From Closterium sp. NIES-65 (taxonomy: Eukaryota > Streptophyta > Zygnematophyceae > Desmidiales > Closteriaceae): a DNA stretch of 64,000 nucleotides. The stretch is taken from positions 124,001-188,000 of the forward strand of contig CANXME010002522.1 in the NCBI GenBank assembly GCA_948144175.1, in the 5' to 3' direction. Positions 38,101 through 47,100 of this stretch are shown here, one piece after another. The position numbers were made by a program, and so were the translations under genes. Position 1 is the stretch's first letter. Each line of letters begins with the position of its first letter. The notes beneath the pieces were generated by a model that saw only the letters and a list, made by a program, of their open reading frames with translations, was not told the DNA's origin and made no database searches.

Positions 38101-41100
38101 TCCCTCACTATGCCACAGCACACCGCCTGCTCAGGTGAAGGTTCGGTAGGTCGGAGGCAGAGAGAGGGATGGGGATGGTGGTATGGCAGGTGATCACAGG
38201 TGACCGTAGGGATGGGCATTTGGCCCGGACAGGTCGGGTTACCCGACCCGACCCGCCTAAAATGGCGGGTCGGGTCAGGAATGCTGAGAATGTCGACCCG
38301 TCCGGGTCGGGTCGGGTTTACCCGGGCGGGTCGGGTCGACCCGTGACCCGTCAATGTGACTTATAGACGGGTATCAGCGACCCGCCGGGTCGGGTTGACC
38401 CGTCCCGTCCGGGTCGCATACCCAGTCAAATGACAGGGTTACCCGACCCGTTCTCTGCTTAGGGTACAATTTGGAGAGGGGGAGAACATCAGTTGGTTCT
38501 GATGTTTTGTTTCCCTCGACATTCAGATCCAGTCTCTAATCAAGTTAGTAAATCTCCACTGCACCTACCAAAACTCTTACAGTCTTCACTTCAATGTTAG
38601 CACTATTTTAATATTTATATTCATTATAGGCATAGGCGCTCCTGCCATTACGCAGTGTCGCACGACCAGGGGCGCAGCAGCGCACTCGCGGCCACGCATT
38701 GGCGGGATCGCGGCCACGCATTGGCGGGATCGCGGCCACGCATTGGCGGGATCGTGTCCCCGCAATAGCGCGATCTCGGCCCCGCATTTGCGCAGCGCGA
38801 TCGCGGCCCTGCATATGCGCGATCGCGGCACCACATTAGGGCAGCGCGATCGCGGCCACGCATTGGCGGGATCGCATCCCCACAATAGCGCGATAGCGGC
38901 CTTGCAGTAGCGCGAACGCCACCAGCCAGAATCGCGGTCCCCACCTCCAGCATCGCGAACGCCACCTGGAGCAGCGCCAAGGCGCCACCATACCCTGCTG
39001 CTATGTAGCATATTTTGATCCGACCCGACCCGACCCGTGGTGTAACCGACCCGGTTACGGGTCACAAATACCCGTTCCAACGGGGCGGGTCGGGTCACCA
39101 AAACAGAGTCAAACCCGACCCGCTAACCCGACCCGACCCGACCCGTTAAGCTAACGGGTCGCCCTAAACGGGACGGGTCGGGCCGGGTCGGGCCAGATGC
39201 CCATGCCTAGGTGACCGTGCTGCACCGTGCTGCACCTTGCTGCACCTTGCTGTCTGCACAATGTGAAACAAACGCGTCAGCATGAAGAGGAGCATACATT
39301 GTCCCCCGCTTAATCCCATCATGGATCAGATCACGCAGCATGACTCACCTCTGGGAAGCCCCTGCGCACATGACTCACCTCGGGGAAGCCCCTGCGCACA
39401 AGGCCGTAGGGCAGGCCGGCAAGTGAGGGGAAGCTTCTCACGTTGATCACCTCGTCTGGGGGGGCGAGGCGAGGTGGGGGAGAGGGGCAGAGGGGAGACG
39501 GGGAAAGGTAATGATGAGAAGATGAAAGAGGCGGGGAAAGGTAATGCATGGGAACATGAAAGAGGCGGGGGAGAGGGGAGGTGGAGGAGGGAGGAGATGG
39601 AGGTGGTGGGGACGAGAGAAGGTGGACAGTGAAGGCAGGGGAGAGAGGAGAGGCGAGCGGGAAAAGCAAAGTGCGAGGATGCGAGAGGGGAGGGGGCAGG
39701 GAGGGTTGCAGTGTGCAGCGCAGGGCCCCTCCTGTTATCCACCACACACGTCCTTGAGCCTCTACCGTTTCTTTGATGCCCTGCACTATTCCCTGCCCCC
39801 TACCCGTCCTCTACCGTCTGTGTTCACCCATACCCGCCAGTGTGGTCCAGCAGCTTGCAGTACACGTCCTCTACCATCTGTGTCCATGAGCCCGGGTTGC
39901 CTTGAGCACTGCACGAAGAGCTTGGCGGAGAGATTCGCCACAGCGCTCCCCTTGACCCCTCTACCCCACTCTTTGTTACTCCCCCCCCACCCACCCAGTG
40001 TGGTCCCTCCACCCGCACGCACCGGTGTGGTCCAGCAGCTTGCAGTACACATCAACCAGCCCGGGTTGCCGGGAGCACTGCACGAAGAGCTTGGCGGAGC
40101 GATTCTCCACGGCGGTGCCCCGCACCTCCGCCATGCCCTCTACCGTGCACGAAGATCACTCCCCTTCACACCCTACCCCATGCCCTGTAACCTGTGTGGT
40201 CCCCGCCCAACCCCAACGCACCAGTGTGGTCCAGCAGTTTGCAGTACCCATCAATGAGCCCCGGTTGCTGGGAGCACTGCACAAAGAGCTTGGAGAAGAG
40301 ATTCTCCAGGGCAGTGGAGAGGTGCCCCTTCCCCTCCAACTCCCCTGGTTTTCCCCCACCTTTCATACCATACCTCCTCTACCCTGTCACCATCCCCAAC
40401 GCACCAGTGTGGTCCAGCAGCTTGCAGTAGACATCAACGAGGCCCAATTGCTGGGAGCACTGCACGAAGAGCTTGGCGGAGAGATTCTCCATGGCGGTGG
40501 AGAGGTGCCCCTTCCTCCCATCCCCAACGCACCGGTGTGGTCCAGCGGTTTGCAGAACACATCAACCATGCCTGGCTGTCGGGAGCACTGCACGAAGAGC
40601 TTGGCGGAGAGATTCTCCACGGCGCTCCCCTTCACCCCTCTACCCCACTCCTGTATATCCCCCCCAGTGTGGTATTTCCACCCGCACCCACCAGTATGAT
40701 CAAGCAGCTTGCAGTACACATCCACAAGCCCCGGTTGCCTAGAGCACTGCACGAAGAGCTTGGCAGAGAGATTCTCCACGGCACTCACGCGCACCTCCGC
40801 CATGCCCCGCAGCAGCGACCCCGTGCTGCCCTTTGATACCTCTGCAACTACTCCTGTGTTGGAGCCGCGAAGCAAAGGTTTAAGAGCTATGACTGACATC
40901 ACCACGTCTGCGTCTGCCTCGTAGCTGGAAGAGGGGAAGGGGAGGGAGAGGAGGTGGATGAAAGGCGTTGAGCAGTGCTGCCCATTGGAGGAGAGATTCT
41001 CCACAGCGCTCACGCGCACATCTGCCATGCCGCGCAGCAGCGACCCTGTGCTGCCCTTGCTCACTTCCGCCACCACCCCCCTGTTGGAGCCCCTTAGGAG

Positions 41101-44100
41101 GGGCTTGAGGGCGCTGACTCACATCACCACGTCCGCATCTGCCTCGTAGCTGGTGGTGGGAGAGGCGAGGATGAAAAGGAATAAGGAAGAAAGGGAGGAG
41201 ACGTGGAGTAAGGGCATGGATCACTGCTACCCGCACCTCCGCCATGCCCCGCAGCAGCGACCCTGTGCTGCCCTTTGACACCTCCACCAACATGCCTGTG
41301 TTGGAGCTGCGAAGAAGGGGTTTCAGGGCTATCACCGACATCACCATGTCTGCATCTGCCTCGTAGCTGGAAGAGAGGAAGGAGAGGGGAGAGAGGTGGA
41401 TGAAAGGCGTTGAGCAGTGCAGCCCAACGCCTGAAAGGCACAGAGCAGTGATGGACGCTAGCAGGGAGTGTATGCGCGCAGCAAGTAAAACGGTGACTGA
41501 AACTCACAAGTCGTCCTTGGGCGCCAGGAGAATCACTGAGCGCGCCCTGTCTGTTATGACCTTCTTGAATGATGCCGTGCTGCTGAGAGGACCGCTGCCA
41601 ACCTGACTGTGCTGGGACTCTGAGGCAGAGAGCAGCATGCATGCATGATGTTGAGGTGCCAAGAGGGTGTGGGCCGCCACCTTGTAGAGCCTTGAGACGA
41701 TGCTGGAACATGCACGCATGCTGCTGGGACATGCACGCATGCTGCTGGGACATGCACGCATGCTGCTGGGACATGCACGCATGCTGCTGGGACATGCACG
41801 CATGCTGCTGGGACATGCACGCATGCTGCTGCAGCTCCAGCAGGGGGGCTTTTGAGGCGCCTCAGAAGCCGTGCTGCTGCAATGCTAGAAGGGGGTGTGC
41901 GCGCAGCAGGAAGCAGGGCACTCACTAGTCGTCCTTGGGCGCCAGGAGAATGACTGAGCAGGGCACTCACTAGTCGTCCTTGGGCGCCAGGAGAATGACT
42001 GAGCAGGGCACTCACTAGTCGTCCTTGGGCGCCAGGAGAATGACTGAGCAGGGCACTCACTAGTCGTCCTTGGGCGCCAGGAGAATGACTGAGCAGGGCA
42101 CTCACTAGTCGTCCTTGGGCGCCAGGAGAATGACTGAGCGCGCCCTGTCTGCCGCCACCTTCTTGAACGACGCGGTGCTGCTGAGAGGGCCGCTGCAGTG
42201 ATGCGGAGCAGAGGGACGATGGAGGGAGAAGTGGGAATAGGGGAGAGGGGGAAAGAGAAAGGGGAGAGGAGATGGCAGAAAATGAAGGGGGCAGTATGGG
42301 GAATGGATGATGATGATCACCAGATATGATGTGCCGGTCAGAGGACCATCTCGAGCATGCAAAGATGAAGGAGGGGTGGCAAGCGGTGGAGAGAGATAAG
42401 AGGCGAGTGGCAGAGGTTATGAAGTGTGGGCTTGGCCTGGAATCGGCATGGCAAGTGGCAAAAGGGTAGTGTGTGGCAAAAGGGTAGTGTGTGGCAAAAG
42501 GGTAGTGTGTGGCAAAAGGGTAGTGTGTGGCAAAAGGGTAGTGTGTGGCAAAAGGGTAGTGTGTGGCAAAAGGGTAGTGTGTGGCAAAAGGGTAGTGTGT
42601 GGCAAAAGGGTAGTGTGTGGCAAAAGGGTAGTGTGTGGCAAAAGGGTAGTGTGTGGCAAAAGGGTAGTGTGTGGCAAAAGGGTAGTGTGTGGCAAAAGGG
42701 TAGTGTGTGGCAAAAGGGTAGTGTGTGGCAAAAGGGTAGTGTGTGGCAAAAGGGTAGTGTGTGGCAAAAGGGTAGTGTGTGGCAAAAGGGTAGTGTGTGG
42801 CAAAAGCCGTGTGGAGGCACCTGCGGATGAAGAGGTTGATGTGGTGGCAGTCCTTGAGGTAAGGCGACACTATCTTCTCCGTCTCCTTGCGCGGTAACTC
42901 CGTCAGCAGCAGCACCGTGCGCTTCCTGGGGAAGGGTGGGTGCGGGGGATGGGAGGGAGCAGAAGGGCGGTGGTGCGTTTGAAAGAGAGGCAGATTTTAG
43001 AGGTGGTGGGGCGAAGAGGAGCAGCAAGAAGTGCACATGGGCGAGGGAGCAGGCAGCGGCAGTGCTTTGGCATGACAGCAGCCGCCATCGTCTATGGGAG
43101 AGGAGGGGCCGTACGGCACTGTGGGGCGGGTGGTGCAATGTGAGGCGAAGATGCATGGTAGTGGTAGTGATAATGGTAATGGTGATGGTAATGGTAATGG
43201 TAATGGTAATTGTAATGGTAATGGTAGTCATAATGGTAATGGTAATGGTAGTGGTAGTGGTAGTGGTAATGGTAATCATAATGATAATGGTAATTGTAGT
43301 GGTTGTGATAATGGTAATGGTAATGGTAATTTCAATGGTAATGGTAATGTTAATAGTAATAGTAATGGTTATGGCAATGGCAATGGCAATGGCAATGGCA
43401 ATGGCAATGGTAATGGTAATGGTAATGGTAATTGTAATGGTAATGATAATGGTAATGGTAGTCGTAATGGTAATGGTAATAGTAATGGTAGTGGTAATGG
43501 TAGTGGTAATGATAATGGTAATGGTAATGGTAATGGTAGTGGTAGTAGTAATGATAGTGGTAATGGTAATGGTAGTGGTGATGGTAATGGTAGTGGTAAT
43601 GGTAATGGAAATGGTGATGGTAATAGTAGTGGTAATGGTAATAGTAATGGTAATGGTAATGGCAATGGTACTTGTAATGATAATGGTAATGGTAACGGTA
43701 ATGGTTATGGTAGTGGTAATGGCATGGCATGCGGCGCAACCATGGCATGCGGCGCAACCATGGCATGGCAACCCTGCTGCTCGCGACTGCCCTGCCGCTG
43801 ACTCTCGCTAAGCAAACACTTGGGAGGGTGGACTCTCCAGCAGCACAACCACAGCATCAGCACCACAAGAACTTCTCCCCTGCCCACCTGGTGACTGCAG
43901 AGCCGTCCTGCACGGCAAAGTGCTGGCTCTTGCTGAGCTGCCGCAGTAGTGTGGCGAGGCGGTTGTTAATTCCCCCGATCACTATGTGATCGCGCTCCAT
44001 CACCTGGTGGGGGAGAACAAGGGAGAGGATGAGCGTGAGTAAATGAGGACTGAGCAGCGTGGCGAGGCGGTTGTTGATTCCCCCGATCACTATGTGATCT

Positions 44101-47100
44101 CGCTCCATCACCTGGTGGGGGAGAACAAGGGAGGGGATGAGCGTGAGTAAATGAGGACTGAGCAGCGTGGCGAGGCGGTTGTTGATTCCCTGGATCACTA
44201 TGTGATCTCGCTCCATCACCTAGTGGGGGAGAGACGGGGGCGAGATGGGGCGTGAGAAGCGCACGGAAGGGGCGAGGTGCAGAGGGGAGGGGCGAGGTGC
44301 AGAGGGAAGGGGCGAGGTGCAGAGGGAAGGGGCGAGGTGCAGAGGGGAGGGGCGAGGTGCAGAGGGAAGGGGCGAGGTGCAGAGGGGAGGGGCGAGGTGC
44401 AGAGGGGAGGGGCGGGTGCAGAGGGAAGGGGCGAGGTGCAGAGGGGAGGGGCGGGTGCAGAGGGAAGGGGCGAGGTGCAGAGGGGAGGGGCGAGGTGCAG
44501 AGGGGAGGGGCGGGTGCAGAGGGGAGGGGCGGGTGCAGAGGGGAGGGGTCAGTGGTTGACGTTGCACTCACAACACATTAACTGGCCTGGGTGCTGCCAG
44601 CCCTCCAGGCAGCCAGCCAGCACAGCACAGCACCGCACAGCACAGCATTGCACAGCACAGCACCGCACAGCACAGCACCACCACAGCACAGCACAGTACC
44701 GCACAGCACAGCACAGCACACCTCCAAGGAAAGCACAGATCCCTTCTCACCTGCGAGTGAGCGCCTTCTCTAAGCCACTCCATGCGCAGCTGCTCACAGG
44801 GCGGGGGCGGGGTGAGGGCGGGGCGAGCAGTGAATGGGGAGGTGGAGGTGAGTTCAAGGGCAGAGAGAATGAGCGCTTCCCTCAGCCACTCCATTCGCAG
44901 CTGCTCACAGGGGGGTGGGGCGGGATGAGGTGAATAGCGACTCGGGAGGAGGAGGTGAGCAGCGACTACAAGGGCGATGAGCAGGGCAGGTGGGCGATGG
45001 CGAAGGTGGGAGAGAGAGGGCGATGGTGAGGGTGGGAGAGAGAGGGCGATGGTGAGGGTGGGAGAGAGAGGGCGATGGTGAGGGTGGGAGAGAGAGGGCG
45101 ATGGTGAGGGTGGGAGAGAGAGGGCGATGGTGAGGGTGGGAGAGAGAGGGCGATGGTGAGGGTGGGAGAGAGAGGGCGATGGTGAGGGTGGGAGAGAGAG
45201 GGTGATGGTGAGGGTGGGAGAGAGAGGGCGATGGTGAGGGTGGGAGAGAGAGGGCGATGGTGAGGGTGGGAGAGAGAGGGCGATGGTGAGGGTGGGAGAG
45301 AGAGGGCGATGGTGAGGGTGGGAGAGAGAGGGCGATGGTGAGGGTGGGAGAGAGAGGGTGGAGACAGGGGACTGGGTGAGCTGCGATGAGACCAGCGCAT
45401 GAGCAGGTGCACTCCTGAGCAGATTGGTGTGGGCCACGGCAAGGAAAAGGGGTTTCAAAATGGGGAGGTGAGAGAAAAACGGAGAGCTGGACGCAACAAC
45501 ATCGCCTGCCATGGAGGATGGGGTGCTAGTGGTTGAAGGGTTAAGTTTCGGGTTGAGAGCACGTGAGAGCAGGCGCACCTTGAACTGTGCGGTCATGGTG
45601 GAGGTGAGCAGCGAGTAGAAGAAGAGCCCGCCCAGCGTGAGCATGATGCCTATCACCCTCCCCTCCTGCGTGCTCTCCTGCCATGTGGTGCATCCCACGA
45701 GTTGATGAACAAGCACAAGACGCAGGGGAGAGGGGGAGCAGGAGGAAAGGGGGACGGGGGGGGAGGGGAACAGTGGGGAGGGGAGAAGAAGGATAGGTGG
45801 TTACAGGTGGGTGATGTGGGCGGAGGGGAGAAGACGAAAAGCATGCACGGGGGAGGCGAATGCAGCACAGGCAACAGTGGCAGCAGTGCCTGCAGCAAGC
45901 AAGCAAGCAGTGGATAAATGCCGTTTCGCACTGCGTAAGTCTCATGCAGTTGAGGCTAGGGCGCATGGAGTAACAACCAGCAGCACTAGCAAGCAGGAGG
46001 ACTCTGGGGGAAAGATTGAGATCACACATGGTCACGCGCTTCTCACAAAGGCAAAAAACAGCAATTAACGCCCTCAAGTCAAGAAGGGTAAGGGAGAGAA
46101 AAGACACGAACGAACAGACAAGGCAGCAGCGAGTGTCCTAAGAAGCAGCAGAGAGAATGGCCTTAAGAAGCAGGTGAAGAGCGCGGTAAGAGGCAGCGGC
46201 AGTACCCGGAGGTGCTGGCGCGACGAGCACACATTGCCCCACGCGTCCCACAGCGCCTCCCCAAACGGCTCCTGCGGCCGCCTGCTCCTCTCCACCGCAC
46301 CCCACCGTACCTCAACCGCCACACGAGACGAGACCGCCACACACATGCGTGCACAGGGGGAGAGGAGGAGAGAGGAAGAGGAGGCAGAGGGTGAAGAGGG
46401 TAGGCAGAGGAGGGGGGGTACCTTGAGGTGCGAGCTGGACGACACGAGGGCGGACCACGCGTCCCACATGTCCTCCCCCAGACTCTTGTGCCGCCTGCCA
46501 TGCCATGGCCCCATGTGTTTAATGCGGTTAATGCAGCATGAGAGCAGTGCCATGCAATGGACGCAAATGCAGTGCGGGTGCGAGCTAGATGACACGAGGG
46601 CGGACCACATGTCCTCGCCCAGACTCTTGTGCCGCCTGCCATGCCATGGCCCAATGCGCGGTCAATGCAGCGAACGTGGTCAATGCATTCCAATTGATGA
46701 TTGCAGTGTAATGGACGCGCATGCATGCACTACAATGGTGCAGTGCCAAGTTATGGACCGTGGATCTATGCACATCCTACAGAAACAAAAGGCTGTCAAC
46801 AGTGCCAGGCACACGGCTTGATGCTTGTCTCACGCACACGTAAAGGTTGTGTCAAGGGACAGAGAAACGTGCAAATACGCGAGGCTTGTGTGTGGGAGGG
46901 GAGACAGGCCCAGGGGGAGGGGAGCATCAAAGACTAGCTGGCTGGGGTCCAGGGCAGTGCGGTGGAGAGCAGGTGGTGGTTACCGGAAGGTGTGGAAGAG
47001 GAAGCCGCCGAGGAATACAAGTGTTGTGCACATGGTCATGAGCAGCATGATGTACCTGTAGCGGGGCAAGGGGTAGCGTACACAGGGCATGAGGCATGGC

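Noticed and set aside
42338-43811. Long frames rich in TITITI, HYHYHY or NGNGNG
   Set aside because: Caused by the GGTAAT hexamer array and the 18-bp array in PEC introns.
46577-46647. Third pore-type exon copy of PEC
   Set aside because: Has an acceptor but lacks codons from the middle and any donor; unlikely to be used as an exon.
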